Shown: positions 1 to 10,246 of the stretch, piece by piece
Numbering within the stretch: position 1 is the first letter of the stretch
Layout: the number at the start of each line of letters is the position of its first letter
From: Carpediemonas membranifera
Taxonomy: Eukaryota > Fornicata
Assembly: GCA_019828565.1 (NCBI GenBank)
Contig: JAHDYR010000001.1
Location: forward strand, 434,001-498,000
Direction: 5' to 3'
DNA: 64,000 nt
Translations under genes and position numbers: made by a program
The notes under the pieces: model-generated
What the model was told of the DNA's origin: nothing
Database searches by the model: none
The model's input: only the letters and a program-made list of their open reading frames with translations

Positions 1-171
1 AACTTCCCGGCGTACGGTATTCCCGGCCAGATGCCATACCAGGGTCAGCTGATGCCCGCGCAGTACCAACCCCAGCAGTACCAACCCCAGCAGTACCCGC
101 CCCAGATGCAGCAGATGCCGTACGCCCCGCAGATGCAGTTCGTCCAGCCCCCGGCCAACTCTGCCATGTAG
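1..171 (+). CDS. C-terminal end of a Gln/Pro/Tyr-rich protein (partial)
   Basis: Frame 1 is open from the window edge to a TAG at 169-171, giving 56 residues. They are low complexity, rich in Q, P, Y and M, with a repeated QYQPQ unit (two QYQPQ copies followed by QYPPQ). Such prion-like tails are common on RNA-binding and adaptor proteins, but no domain is visible, so no function is assigned. The reading is supported by the regular in-frame repeat and by the convergent gene starting its stop codon only 43 bp downstream. GATAAAA just after the stop could serve as a polyadenylation signal. Confidence 0.7.
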   Translation, partial: NFPAYGIPGQMPYQGQLMPAQYQPQQYQPQQYPPQMQQMPYAPQMQFVQPPANSAM

Positions 172-214
172 ATAAAAGCTTTTCATTGTTTACGGTATGT
201 CGAAAGAGTGTTTA

Positions 215-1750
215 TCACTGTGCAAGGGAGTTCCGTCGGGACGCCCGGCTCTGGCTCCTCTGTTCCAGGAGCGCCATGATCCGGGTGACGCGAGCGTCGA
301 CCAGGTCGCCCAGTGGGAGTCGCGCCGGGGCGAGGAACAGCTCGTTCGCCGGCAACTGGATCTCGCCCACGACGGGCCAGCCGCCCTTCTCCTCAGGCTC
401 TTCACACGGCTCGGCGGGGTCGGCTACGGGTGGCTCCTCGGTGGGCTGCGCGTCCTCGGGCTCGTCGACTTCCCCATCAGACTCGGCCACCGATCCCTCC
501 ATCTGAGACTCGAGGTCGGAGTCGGGAATCTCGGACCCGACTTCCGACTCAGTGTGGTGGACGTCCTCATCGTCCAGGGTTGGCTCACCTGTAGTCTCTT
601 CCATGTCGCCCTCTTCGGTGACCTCCTCCAGGTCAACCGGGCTCTCTCCGAAGGGTGTGAGTTCGATCGTCGCAGGGTGCCGCTGGAGATATAGGGTGCG
701 TACCGTCTGGTTATTGCCGAGCATCTCCTCGATCGATGCCAGCAGTTCGGCGGACTTAAGAGCGCCAGTCTCGGCGATATTCAAGCCGACGAGCGTGCGA
801 TTCAGCTCTCTGACAAAGCAGCCACGCACCTCATGGACGGCAGACACAGGGAACGGCAGGGCAGGGCTGTCATCACCGTCTCTCGTGTGCGTCTCTCGGC
901 TGGCGGAGCGACGCCGGGACCTAGGCCTGGGCGACTTGCTCCGCTTCTGCTTGGAGGAGGGTCGACTGGTCGGTGGGGCATCAGGCTCCATCATTCCCTT
1001 ATAAATGACAACCTCCTCGTCGAGCAACGGAGCGACATCGAGGGCCGTGACAAGATCCCGAAGGCTTTCGGGCGGAATTCGGTTTTGTGAAATGTCAAGA
1101 TACTGCAACTCACTGGTAGTCAGGGTCTTGATGAGGGGGGCCATGGCCTCTGTGCTGTCGAGCCCGGTGTGGGGCAAGTGGAGTGTCTTCAGAGGGAGGC
1201 CGGGCTCGAGCATCGAAGCGATGATGTCATGGCCATCGCAGTCGATGCGGGTGTCACTGATCGTCAGGCTTTGCAGTGAACCGAACTTGGGGACAGCGGC
1301 GACGATGGCGGCGATGCATTCGTTGTCAACGCTGTCCTCGAAGGAGAAGACCAGGTCCTCGAGATGGGTTAGGAACCCGAGCCCTTTGAGCACAGTCGTC
1401 AGAATAGGAAGGTCATTCAGCAGGCCCAAGTCGTTGAAGCGGACGCTGGTGATGGACTCGCACCGCATGCTGAGCATGAGGGCTTGTGCGTCAAATTCGT
1501 TCAAGGGATGCATCCATAGGCTGATATTCCGGACTGAATCGACGGAAATCGGAGGCTTTCCCTTCTTTTGCGCAGATTCTGGAACACATCTGGCCAATTC
1601 CGCCCGTAGAGAAGGGTGGGGCCGAATATTCATGGCGGTTGTCGCGTTAATGTAATCAACGGCGAAAGATCCGGTAGTATTAAGCTTTTCTATGAGTACA
1701 GGTTCATCTGTGGTTGTAGCCGGCGCTGGTTCCTTCGGTGCCACCGCCAT
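215..1750 (-). CDS. Leucine-rich-repeat protein with SR-rich linker and acidic tail
   Basis: A 511-residue protein with ATG at 1750-1748. Residues about 65-240 contain irregular leucine-rich repeats of the ribonuclease-inhibitor kind (for example LQSLTISDTRID, LKTLHLPHTGLD, LQYLDISQNRIP, spaced about 28 residues apart), followed by a basic Ser/Arg/Lys-rich stretch near residues 260-290. A second short LRR-like segment (LVGLNIAETGAL, VRTLYLQRH) precedes a long Glu/Asp-rich region and a basic C-terminus. LRRs of this type bind proteins; the SR patch suggests a nuclear or regulated location, which is inference. No catalytic domain is seen. It is divergent from the helicase gene and ends 43 bp from the convergent gene. 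Confidence 0.75.
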   Translation of the reverse strand: MAVAPKEPAPATTTDEPVLIEKLNTTGSFAVDYINATTAMNIRPHPSLRAELARCVPESAQKKGKPPISVDSVRNISLWMHPLNEFDAQALMLSMRCESITSVRFNDLGLLNDLPILTTVLKGLGFLTHLEDLVFSFEDSVDNECIAAIVAAVPKFGSLQSLTISDTRIDCDGHDIIASMLEPGLPLKTLHLPHTGLDSTEAMAPLIKTLTTSELQYLDISQNRIPPESLRDLVTALDVAPLLDEEVVIYKGMMEPDAPPTSRPSSKQKRSKSPRPRSRRRSASRETHTRDGDDSPALPFPVSAVHEVRGCFVRELNRTLVGLNIAETGALKSAELLASIEEMLGNNQTVRTLYLQRHPATIELTPFGESPVDLEEVTEEGDMEETTGEPTLDDEDVHHTESEVGSEIPDSDLESQMEGSVAESDGEVDEPEDAQPTEEPPVADPAEPCEEPEEKGGWPVVGEIQLPANELFLAPARLPLGDLVDARVTRIMALLEQRSQSRASRRNSLAQ

Positions 1751-1914
1751 GTTTGTCTTCCTTGAACGTTGTGGACAAATTTTTCTGACGATAAAATGTG
1801 GATAACTGGGCGGGGCGGTTTGTGTCTATGCTTACGCAGCCCTTATAGACCCATACCATTCTTTCAGGCGGCACCAAAAAAACGAGGTGCTCTAATCTGC
1901 ACTGCTTGAACGAA
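1751..1914. promoter_or_regulatory. Shared 164-bp divergent promoter region
   Basis: This is the only DNA between the divergent start codons of the LRR protein and the helicase, so it must hold both 5' regions. It has a GC-box-like run (GGGCGGGGCGG near 1808) and an A-run near 1876-1882. No TATA box is convincing. Confidence 0.4.
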
Positions 1915-3912
1915 ATGGAGCTTGAAGAGGAGAATTGGTTCGAGTGGATTGCTAACGAGTCTGCTGATGAGCAGATGGACAATGAAGAGGAACCTATGCT
2001 CCAGAAGAAGGCTAAGAAGCAGGATAAGGTGAGAGATCGCCTTTTCGGCTCTAAGCAGGACAAGCAAAGACAGAAGGAGGCTGCTACGAAGGCATCGACC
2101 AAGGAAGAGGAAGAGCAGGATGTTGAGGTGAATGAAGATAACTTCTTTGAGGCCGAGCATCAGATTGACGAGACCAACTCATGGAGAGAGCTTGGGCTGC
2201 ACACCCTGCTTGTACGGACCCTCATGTCCGACCCCCTCAACTTCTATGAGCCCACGCCTGTCCAGGCGCGCACAATCCCTGTTGCAATGAAGGGTCGTGA
2301 TGTCTGCGTCTCTGCTGAAACCGGGTCGGGTAAGACGGCTGCGTTCGGCCTCCCCATCCTCCACAGGCTGATGGTGAGCGACAGATCCAGGCCTGCTATC
2401 CGCGCTGTCATCATTTCCCCCACACGAGAGCTCGCCGTGCAAACCGTGGACATGCTCACAGCTCTGGCCACGAAGATCGTCCCCGTCGCCCGCATATGCC
2501 TCATTGTTGGTGGCAGGAACGACCATGACAAGCAGAGAGCCGAGCTCAACACGCTCCCGGACGTCATCGTGGCCACCCCGGCCAGACTCATCGACCACGT
2601 TACCAACCAGCGCGGTGGCGCCCTTGATCTTGGCACAGTCGAGGTCCTCGTGCTCGATGAGGCCGACCGTGTGCTGAAGATCGACTTCCTCGACCAGATT
2701 CTGGAGATCACCCGTGCCCTGCCCCGTGTCCATCAGACGATGCTCTTCTCGGCCACGATGACCGAGCAGGTATCGGCCCTCATGGAGGTCATGCGGAAGC
2801 CCGTCCGTATCCGTGCTGAGTGGGACTCCCGCCTTGTCGTGGCAAAGCGGCTACAGCAGGAGTTTATCCGGATCAGAGTTGAGACGCCCCAGTACCGCCA
2901 GGCCGTCGTCCACGCCCTGCTGACCCACTCATTTGCCTCCAACACGGCCATCGTATTCCTCCCCACGAAGAAGGAGGTCCACGAGACAAAGGTCCTGCTG
3001 GAGGTCCTCGGCCACGACTGTGTAGAGCTTCAGGGCGATCTGAACCAGACGGACCGGCTCCACAACCTCAGCAAGTTCAGAGAGGGTCACACCCGTCTGA
3101 TCCTGTGCACCGACGTCGCCGCCAGAGGCCTCGACATCCCCAGCGTGGATGTCGTCATCAACTACTCCGTCCCCCAGTCGATCGAGACGTACGTCCACCG
3201 TGTCGGCCGCACTGCCAGGGCTAAGCGTACTGGACGGTCCGTCACTCTGTTCGGTGAGAGCGATCCCCGGACTGTTATTAAGAAGCTAATGGGGCTCGGC
3301 AGCAAGGACATTCCGGCCAAGCAACGGAAGATCGCCACTGACGCCATGCAGTCCTCGATTGAAGCCGTCAAGGGAGCCGCTGATGCCGTTAAGGAGGCTC
3401 TTCTGTCTGAAGAAATCGACAAGGAGATCGGCGTCGCCGATAAGATGGCGGAGAAGGCTACCCGCGTGGCTAAGAAGGGTGTAGACCTCGGCGAGTCGAA
3501 GTCGTGGTTCATGAGCAAGGCCAAGCGCCAGCAGCTTAACGAACTTCAACGCAAGATCAGAAAGGGCGACCTGACCGAAAGAGAGGCGTTCAAGCTGATG
3601 AAGGCGGGTCCCACTGCAAAGATTCCCATGACGGAGGAGGACAAGGAGAAGGCTGACACCAAGCGGGCCGTGCGGTCAGCGAAGAAGGTCGCCCGGGAGG
3701 CCAAGCTGGCCAGTCTGAATGACCCTGACCGGGAAACTCGGGGCCGCATGGTTGGAGGGACGCGGTATTCGAGCGGGGCTAAGCAGATGAAGCGAATTGG
3801 CGATATTGCAATGCCGACGGCCCAGGACATCGATCATCTGGCCAAGAAGATGGCAGGCAGAGAGAAAATCAAGCGGAAGAAGGGTCTGCGCCGTCATACC
3901 AAGCGCCATTAA
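1915..3912 (+). CDS. DEAD-box RNA helicase, DRS1/DDX27-like (ribosome biogenesis)
   Basis: A 665-residue ATP-dependent RNA helicase; the ATG at 1915 is preferred over an in-frame TTG at 1906. All core motifs are present in order: Q motif (YEPTPVQ), motif I AETGSGKT (about residues 134-141), Ia PTRELAVQ, TPARL, DEAD (248-251), SAT (279-281), IV-type IVFLPTKKE, V TDVAARGLDI and VI HRVGRTARA (from about 428). GRSVTLFGESD after motif VI and the long Lys/Arg-rich C-terminal tail are typical of the nucleolar Drs1/DDX27 group, which acts in 60S subunit assembly. The N-terminus is acidic. No intron or frame break is visible. Assignment to DRS1 rather than a sister DEAD-box family is moderate. Confidence 0.9.
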   Translation: MELEEENWFEWIANESADEQMDNEEEPMLQKKAKKQDKVRDRLFGSKQDKQRQKEAATKASTKEEEEQDVEVNEDNFFEAEHQIDETNSWRELGLHTLLVRTLMSDPLNFYEPTPVQARTIPVAMKGRDVCVSAETGSGKTAAFGLPILHRLMVSDRSRPAIRAVIISPTRELAVQTVDMLTALATKIVPVARICLIVGGRNDHDKQRAELNTLPDVIVATPARLIDHVTNQRGGALDLGTVEVLVLDEADRVLKIDFLDQILEITRALPRVHQTMLFSATMTEQVSALMEVMRKPVRIRAEWDSRLVVAKRLQQEFIRIRVETPQYRQAVVHALLTHSFASNTAIVFLPTKKEVHETKVLLEVLGHDCVELQGDLNQTDRLHNLSKFREGHTRLILCTDVAARGLDIPSVDVVINYSVPQSIETYVHRVGRTARAKRTGRSVTLFGESDPRTVIKKLMGLGSKDIPAKQRKIATDAMQSSIEAVKGAADAVKEALLSEEIDKEIGVADKMAEKATRVAKKGVDLGESKSWFMSKAKRQQLNELQRKIRKGDLTEREAFKLMKAGPTAKIPMTEEDKEKADTKRAVRSAKKVAREAKLASLNDPDRETRGRMVGGTRYSSGAKQMKRIGDIAMPTAQDIDHLAKKMAGREKIKRKKGLRRHTKRH

Positions 3913-4617
3913 TAAACATGCGGATTTATATGTGCAATCATACCATGCCAGATGACCTGACACGGAAAACAACTCGATCGACTCCTGCTTCCAGGATGAT
4001 GTCACCAACGGAAGCTCGGGGACAGAGCTACCAGCGCGGACAGAGTCCATGGTGGCCGGGCTCGATGTCAACGAGGAGGACGTTGCGGCCGCCGGTAGCC
4101 TCGTTGTAGTAGACGTTGCTGCGCTCGTCGGAGATAACCTCCCAGGACTTGGCACCAATCTGGTTACCGCACTGACCAGCCTGAATGTGGACGATCTCTC
4201 ATTCTCTGCGGGTGGAAACTGACAGTGATGAAAAGATGTGCATGAGAATGATGTGTTCATCGTCAATACAGAGCCATGGCGATAGAAGATGGATTTGGAT
4301 ATTCATATGCCTCTGTTCATCACTGGATAAGAACAAGCAATTGAAATGCGGTGGATGAATTCGGCCACAGTTAGGAATTCTTGGCGAGTCTCTCCTGCGC
4401 GATCCCGGGAGACACAGGCGGACGTCAGTTGCTATGTAGAGTCCAAGGAATATGTACAATGAGTCTCAAGCAGGAATGAACTGTAACTTTTCTTGAATCG
4501 TGCACGGGTGCTAGCTCATCTTGTCTTGTACACGCACTAGAGATGGTCTGAATGCTCGAATCACGGTTGAATCTGATTCAAATTCGAATCGATCGCAACG
4601 ACAAGACAACTCGGAAA
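3913..4617. other. 705-bp intergenic region carrying only a tubulin relic
   Basis: Between the helicase stop and the oxidoreductase ATG I see no intact gene. Positions 4030-4202 hold a minus-strand beta-tubulin fragment (separate entry). The remainder, 4203-4617, is lower in GC than its neighbours and has no recognisable coding, RNA or repeat feature; it presumably contains the oxidoreductase promoter. Confidence 0.5.
4030..4202 (-). pseudogene. Beta-tubulin N-terminal fragment (broken)
   Basis: On the minus strand an ATG at 4202-4200 is followed, after loss of two bases, by the beta-tubulin N-terminus: [14 protein letters not shown], then WEVISDE, a deletion of about 18 codons, [10 protein letters not shown], a shortened segment, and DIEPG. 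One extra base then shifts the frame to read TMDSVRAG, after which homology ends near 4030. [13 protein letters not shown] is the GTP-binding T1 region of tubulins and is unmistakable. The two frameshifts, internal deletions and missing remaining ~370 residues make it a relic, not a gene. Its origin (truncated duplicate of a functional tubulin elsewhere) is inferred. Confidence 0.85.
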
Positions 4618-5635
4618 ATGCGTGCTCTTCTACTTAACAAGATTGGAAAGCCTTATGACTACACTGTGGGCGAGATTGATACGCCTAAGCCCGGCGAGAA
4701 CGAGGTTAGGATCAAAGTCGCCGCCGCCGCGCTGAACCCTGTTGTTCGTGTCATTTGCAGCAATCATACAGGACTGGAAGCTTGCACAATATGGTGCTGA
4801 AGCTTGGACTGAGTTTCCACGTGTTCTCGGGCTTGACAGCGCCGGCGTTGTTGATGCTGTCGGCCGGCAAGTCACCACCTTTGCTGTAGGCGACCGTGTT
4901 GTCCAGCATGGAAGTCTCATCAGCCGCACAGGCGGGTTTGCCGAGTATACTCTCAGCGATACTCGTCACCTCGCACACATTCCAGACACTGTCTCCTTCG
5001 AGGAAGCTGCTGCTGCAATGTGCGCCGGGGTTACCGCCCATCAGGCCATCACGCGAAAGCTGCACGTGGCTGCGGATGATGTCGTCTTGATCCACGGGGG
5101 CGCGGGTGGAGTTGGTTCCTTTGCAATTCAGATCTGCAAGAGCATCGGCGCCACGGTAATCTCGACTTGCTCTAGCTCAAAGATGGAGATTGTGCGGTCT
5201 ATTGGCGCGGATGAGGTGATCGACTACACAAGCGAAGACGTTACAGCTCGAGTCATGGAGATCACAGCCGGGCTGGGGGCCGATCGCATTCTCAACACAC
5301 TGGACGGAGCAAGCGGTGTCGATGACCTCAAGAGACTGGCATTCAACGGCAATCTCTGCATGATCGTGGGTGAACTGCCATCATGCCCCGAGGGAACCGG
5401 TATGTTTGTCAAGGGCCAGTCGCTGGCTTACTGCTTCCTCGGCGGCGCACATGTCACTGGGCACTCGAAGAGTTTGATTGACATCGGCCGTATGTCTAAC
5501 GAGCTTTTGCATCTTATGGCTGAGGGAACAGTTAAGGCTGTTGTTGGCAAGACCATTTCCCTCGAGGAAGTTCCTGTGTGCCTTGCAGAGCTCGAAGAAG
5601 GACACGCAAAGGGAAAGACTGTCATGACGCTGTAA
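4618..5635 (+). CDS. Quinone oxidoreductase-like MDR-family dehydrogenase (one 28-nt intron)
   Basis: Exons 4618-4743 and 4772-5635 join to 329 residues. The product belongs to the zinc-independent medium-chain dehydrogenase/reductase family (NADPH:quinone reductase type): an N-terminal GroES-like fold (PGENEVRIKV, AAALNPVDWKL, LGLDSAGVV, VGDRV), then a Rossmann fold with HGGAGGVGSFAIQ (about residues 150-162) for NADPH, IGADEVIDY and a C-terminal GKTVMTL. The family reduces quinones, enones or related carbonyls using NADPH; the substrate here is unknown. The structural zinc cysteines of alcohol dehydrogenases are absent, as in quinone reductases. An upstream in-frame ATG at 4552 would add residues unlike the family, so 4618 is chosen. 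Length matches the family. Confidence 0.88.
4744..4771 (+). other. 28-nt GT-AG intron
   Basis: The MDR frame changes between AAALNPV and DWKLAQYG. Removing 4744-4771 (GTTCGT...ATACAG) joins the conserved NPVDWK motif exactly. An alternative donor at 4741 (31 nt removed) also preserves frame but loses the conserved Val. A 28-nt intron is very short for a spliceosomal intron; a chance frameshift flanked by perfect GT and AG is less likely. Confidence 0.75.
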
Positions 5636-6393
5636 ATGATTGATGCTGGCCGTGTCGCTGATGAAGGCGACCATGGTGGAGCTTAACTACCGTCGGATGC
5701 GCGAGGCCTCCTGGGTCATGCAAGATACCCCTCTAAATGTCGGAGCAACAGGGCATACTTGAAGAGACGAGCGCTGGTTGCCGCGCGAGTCAAACAGCGA
5801 AATAAACAACTGTCTGGGACTTGTTACGACTAGAGAGATCCACCAGATCTGTTTCGATCAATCAAATGCAGCAGTTTATCGGGCTATAAATCAATCAAAT
5901 GGCCCCAAAAAAGGTCGTCACGGGTTGGCATCGTACTTGGCTGCGAGGTCTCCTTCCCCCGGAAGATAGGCTCTGTCCCTGTCATACAGTCATCATCATA
6001 CAGTCATCATCATACTGGACTGAGCACGGCATGTGCGAAGAAGAAGTGGTTCTTCCCGGGCCGGCTCGACTGCGTATGACCCAGTAAGAGTCAGAAGCTC
6101 CTCGGTCAGCTCGAAATGTTCGTTTTGTGCGTTTTGAGAGCTTCTGGCCTCGTTTTCGCAGTAATAGTGCTGACCTCTGAGGCACTCTTCATCACGCTTC
6201 TTCATCCTTGCATGTCTCAGCGATCACATGAGAAAACTCGTCATTCGAATGAGTGGCTGTCCTTGAGCATGCCTGGCCTGGCCGCCAGTTGGCGGGTGAC
6301 CGTTGATTCGGTGACTTGTGCCCTCTTTCCAACCATGGGGTCACCTGAAATGGGCTGAGTGAAATAAGGTACTTTATGAAAGATGCCACCCGG
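5636..6393. other. 758-bp intergenic region, no gene recognised
   Basis: No conserved open frame or RNA is visible. A 38-codon frame at 5644-5760 (starting MLAVSLMKATMVELNYRRM) is open but matches nothing I know. There is a tandem pair of a 14-nt unit (CATACAGTCATCAT, about 5981-6010) and an 11-bp direct repeat ATCAATCAAAT (about 5856 and 5888) beside a TATAAAT. The right end presumably contains the 3' UTR of the surface-protein gene. Confidence 0.4.
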
Positions 6394-7380
6394 CTACTCC
6401 AATCTAGCGTACTTGACCTTGACCCGCTTCCTCATCCCGTCCTGGGCCCGGTGCTGATGGATCGCCCCAAAGACAACGACCGCAGCTATCATGCCCACGG
6501 CGGAAATGAACACAGCAACGAATGCCCCGATGAGGAGGAACCCACCGACGATGACGGCCATGCCTGGGCTGGAGCCGGCGTCGGGGCTTGAGGCAGGGTC
6601 ATAGTTGTCCATGACGACCCTGATGAAGCTGCGGCCGTCGAGACTGACGTAAACGTAGTTGTCGCCGTCCTCCTTCGCGTCAGTTCCCTCCTTCACGGCT
6701 ACATGGGCCGCCCCGGTACTGGCGCAGAGCCGGCCGAACTCGTCAAGATAGGGCGCGAGCTCCACGCCTGCAGCGAGCATGCCGATCTGCTCAGTCGAGT
6801 TGAACGTCACGTCGTGCAGCTGGGCACACACGTTCGTCGGCGACTGCTCCATCTCGGGGATCAGCTTGGCCGTGAGGATGGCTGCGTCGATCTCGTGCTG
6901 GGCAATACAGACCGCGGTGCCGTCGTCGGCCACCTCCGCGGCCGTCAACCCAGTCGGCCCGAGCAGGCTGGCGGTCATGGAGGCGGGGCAGATGGTGCTG
7001 TTGACTCTGGTCTGCATGACGACGCCCTTGAGCGACGTCCGGGCCTCGGGGATGGTGTAATCCGTCGGGACGTTGATGTTGATCGTGGCGGCAGTGCCGT
7101 CGGAGTAGGCCAGCTTCATCGGGTAAGTACCGGCCTTGACCGTCGGCTCCGTGACAACTGGGATGATCGTAGTGTTGCCGTCGGCCGTCTGCACCAGCTG
7201 GCAGGGGTTGGTCTCCTTGCCGAACGCCACCGTCGCCACAGTCTCGTTCATGACGGACGAGTCGATCACCATGCGGTCCTTGGCGTCGATCTTGGGCGCC
7301 ACGGGGACCCAGCGCACGCACGACTTGTGCGGCTGGTCGTCGTCGGGCGTGCTGGACTCGGCGGGGCAGAACTCACAGCT
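6394..7380 (-). pseudogene. 3' part of the surface-protein gene: C-terminal region with membrane anchor
   Basis: This is the last ~328 codons of the gene whose 5' part is 24276-33849; element A lies between them. Across the insertion, ISHASSC continues as EFCPAES when one copy of the AGCT target duplication is removed, so the gene was intact before the insertion. This part encodes a Thr/Ala-rich extracellular region with scattered cysteines and N-glycosylation sites (NTT, NST), then one strongly hydrophobic helix (about 38 residues, starting GMAVIVGGFLLIGAF) and a short basic tail ending KYARLE. The architecture is type I membrane protein. Transcription can no longer join it to its N-terminus unless the 16.9-kb insertion is absent from another allele. 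Confidence 0.85.
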
Positions 7381-7455
7381 GTGTCGGAACTATTTAATAA
7401 GGTAAACCTGCTTGGTGGTAATAATGGCCACAACTATTCTGGAGCCCCACGACAC
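7381..7455 (-). repeat. Element A 3' LTR (75 bp)
   Basis: Identical over 75 bp to 24201-24275. Ends form a 6-bp inverted repeat GTGTCG...CGACAC. The polypurine tract lies immediately inside it. Confidence 0.92.
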
Positions 7456-7456
7456 A

Positions 7457-10246
7457 CTACCTCTCCCCCGGGATAGTGGCCCACCGCAGTCTATGGTCTC
7501 GGGCGTACTGCTGCGCGAGCTCTACGTAGCGCAGGTTCAGCCAGGGCTCCCAGGTTGGGGTGGCGTAGTCCAGCCACTTGACCTGGAGGGTCTTCTTCTT
7601 GCTGTCGTGGTCGAGAATCGCTTCAACGACGTACTCCTCTTCGTCTGTCGCCTGTAACTGGCGAGCCCTATCGAGCTCTAGCTCGTGCGGAATAACCATG
7701 AGCCTGTCCTCGTGGACGACCTTGACCTGGTCGCTAATCAGCGAGGCGATCTCCACCGCCTTGTGCCTCAAGATCTTGACGACCTTATACGGGCCTAGGA
7801 GGCCGTGGAGCTTTGACTTCCGGACTGGATTAAGCAGCACCAGGTCTCCGGCTTTCAAACCCGACTCCCGGGCTGTCGGCAGTTCTGTTTCGCTGATCAG
7901 TTGGACTAGCTCACGCTGCATCCGGGTCAGGTTGTCTCTGTGCTGTTTCGCTCTGTCGGCTGGAGTGAGGAGCTCGTCGTCATTCGTCTCACTCTCCTCC
8001 CATCTCCCCCCGATCTCAACCCTGTGACCGAAGATGATCTCGTTCGGGGGTCAGTAGAGTGTCCGAGTTCGTCGTAGAGTTGAGTATGTGCTGCACGTAG
8101 GGTAGTATGTCCGACCAGCTGTCGTACTGCTGTGTCGTAAGCGTGAGCCAGCGTAGGTGTCTCGCCACCTCACCATTTCGACGCTCCACGACGCCATTCG
8201 ACTCGGGATGATAGGGTAGCGTCCTCTGGTGGTATGTGTTCAGCTGTTCGAGGAACTTCTTGACAGTGCGGTTGATGTACTCACTGCCGTTGTCTGACCT
8301 TATCGTTCGCGGGACCCCATGACGGGCTGCTGCGAGCCACAGCGCTCTAGCTGCCTCGTCTGAGTTGTTCGCTGGCGCGGGATAGAGCTCAGTATACTTC
8401 GAGAACGTGTCGGTTATCACGAAGATAAACTTGTTGCCCTCACCGTCCTGCGTGATGGGCCCGACTGTGTCGATGGCCACCGTCTGCCAGGGCTTGCCGG
8501 CCTTAGTAGACAGTCGTTGCGTAGAGACGAAGTTCTTCAGCCTCGTCTTCAGGCACTCTGGGCAGTGGCTTGTGAAGTCTGCCACGTCGGACGTACGTCC
8601 GATCCAGAATCCTATGGGTCGTAGAGCCTCGAGTGTCTTTTCGCGCCCTTCGTGTCGCCTGTGGGCGTGCAACAAGAGGGACTGTCTGAGGTCGTGGTCG
8701 TTTGGCACCCACGGCACTCCATCGTAGCGGTACAAACCGTCCGGGTCCCGGCTTGTCTTGGCTGAACTGGTCCAGTCGGCCACCTCATCTGCCGAGGTCC
8801 TCCCCTGCGCCGAGAGTATGGTCTTAGTGAAGTCCTCGACCTCACCCAGTATAGCCGAGCATGCGGTGGCCCGAGACAGCATGTCCGCCGCGCAGTTGTC
8901 CTTGCCGGGGATATGCTCTATGGCAAAGTCATAGTCCTGTAGGATGAGGGACCAACGAAGCAGCTTGGCGTTGACGTCACGCTTTCTACTGAGGAACGTC
9001 AAGTTCCTGTGGTCCGTTTGAACCAGGAAGGGCGCTCCTTTCAACTTGAAGAGGGAGCTGAAGTCTCGGCGTGTTAGACAGGCCAGAATGGCGAATAGCT
9101 CTTGCTCGTATGTGCTCCAGTTCTTTTGTGTGTCGTTGAACGAGCCAGAGAAGAATGAAACGACCTCCCAGTTGTCGCCGTGTTGTTGGAGCAGTATGCC
9201 GCCCCATCCGTCATCGCTCGCGTCCGTTTGTAGTCTCCACGGTGCGTTGAGGTCGGGATAATGTAGAGCGAGATTCTTCTTCACCTCACTCTTGAAGTCC
9301 TTGAAGGCTTGTTCTTGCTTATCTCCCCAAATCCGCTCACTGCTAGTTTGTTTCATCTGTGATATAGGCTTGAGAAGGCGCGATGAGTCTTGAACGAACT
9401 TCGAAACGTAGTTGAACGAACCGAGGAGGCGCTCCAGCTCCTTAACGGTATGTGGGCGCGGTAACTCTATAATGGACTTGATCCTGTCCTCTGAGAGCTT
9501 CATTCCCTCGCTGTTCAAGACATAGCCGACGACCTCAGTTTCTGGCGTCCCTAAACTGCACTTTGGAGCTTTGAGCCGCAGGTTGTACTCCCTACAGATC
9601 TGTAGCGTGTGTCTAACAACATCAATGAAGGAATCGCCATCTCTTGCATACAGCATGATGTCATCTAAGTATATTGCGGCCCCTTTGTGTAGAATCGGGG
9701 CGAAAGCTGTGTCCATGGCCCTCTGGAATCTCGATGGAGCATTTCGAAGGCCGAATGGGCACCGTAGAAACTCTGCATATGCGTCTGGTGTTACAAAGGC
9801 TGTCTTCGGGATGTCTTGTTCCGCCATCTTCATCTGGTAATAGCCTTGGCGCAAGTCTAAGCTGCCATAGAACTGTGCGCCCGCCGCCTCCCGCACATAG
9901 GTTCTGATGTCAGGCAACGGGTAGTGGTCAGGCTCTGTGATCTCGTTCAAAGCCTTGAAGTCGACACATAGACGTATCTTCTGCGAGCCTTTGTGCCCGC
10001 CGGTCACGACGACCACTGGGGATGAGTGGGGGCCTCTGCTGTCTCGTATGAAGCCTTGTTCTCTCAGTCGGGCTACCTCGTCTGCCACAAGGTCCCTCTT
10101 CGTGTTGCCCAGCGGGCGTGCCTTAATCTGCACCAGTTTGCTTTCAACGAGCTCGATTGTCATCGGTTCCAGTTTCGAGCCTTCTGGCGGAAGATTCTCG
10201 TCAAAAACATCTTCGTAGTCCTTGACCAGTGCTCTGAGTTTCCCTT
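7457..10246 (-). pseudogene. Element A pol: RT, RNase H, integrase, chromodomain
   Basis: From the LINE junction leftwards: reverse transcriptase (LDLRQGYYQMKM, FGLRNAPSRFQRAM, catalytic YLDDIMLYA), RNase H (LQTDASDDGWGG, WSTYEQELFAI, QTDHRNLTFL), integrase zinc domain (HAHRRHEGREKTLE...CPECLKTR), DDE core (AIDTVGP, IRSDNGSEY, HPESNGVVERRN) and a C-terminal chromodomain (EYVVEAILDHD, LQVKWLDYATPTWEPW). A one-base excess in GGGGG at 8046-8050 separates integrase from chromodomain frames. The first residues of the RT frame are the duplicated LINE target. The stop codon lies in the polypurine tract, one base from the LTR. Chromodomains target integration to modified histones in chromoviruses. 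Confidence 0.9.
10234..10246. repeat. LINE B target duplication, left copy (13 bp)
   Basis: CTGAGTTTCCCTT here and at 22976-22988. Joining them restores the element A frame (SEIQGKLRALVKDYEDVF). Confidence 0.9.

Noticed and set aside
5856-6010. Short direct repeats beside TATAAAT as a mobile-element trace
   Set aside because: Units of 11-14 bp with no flanking structure or coding; too weak to call.
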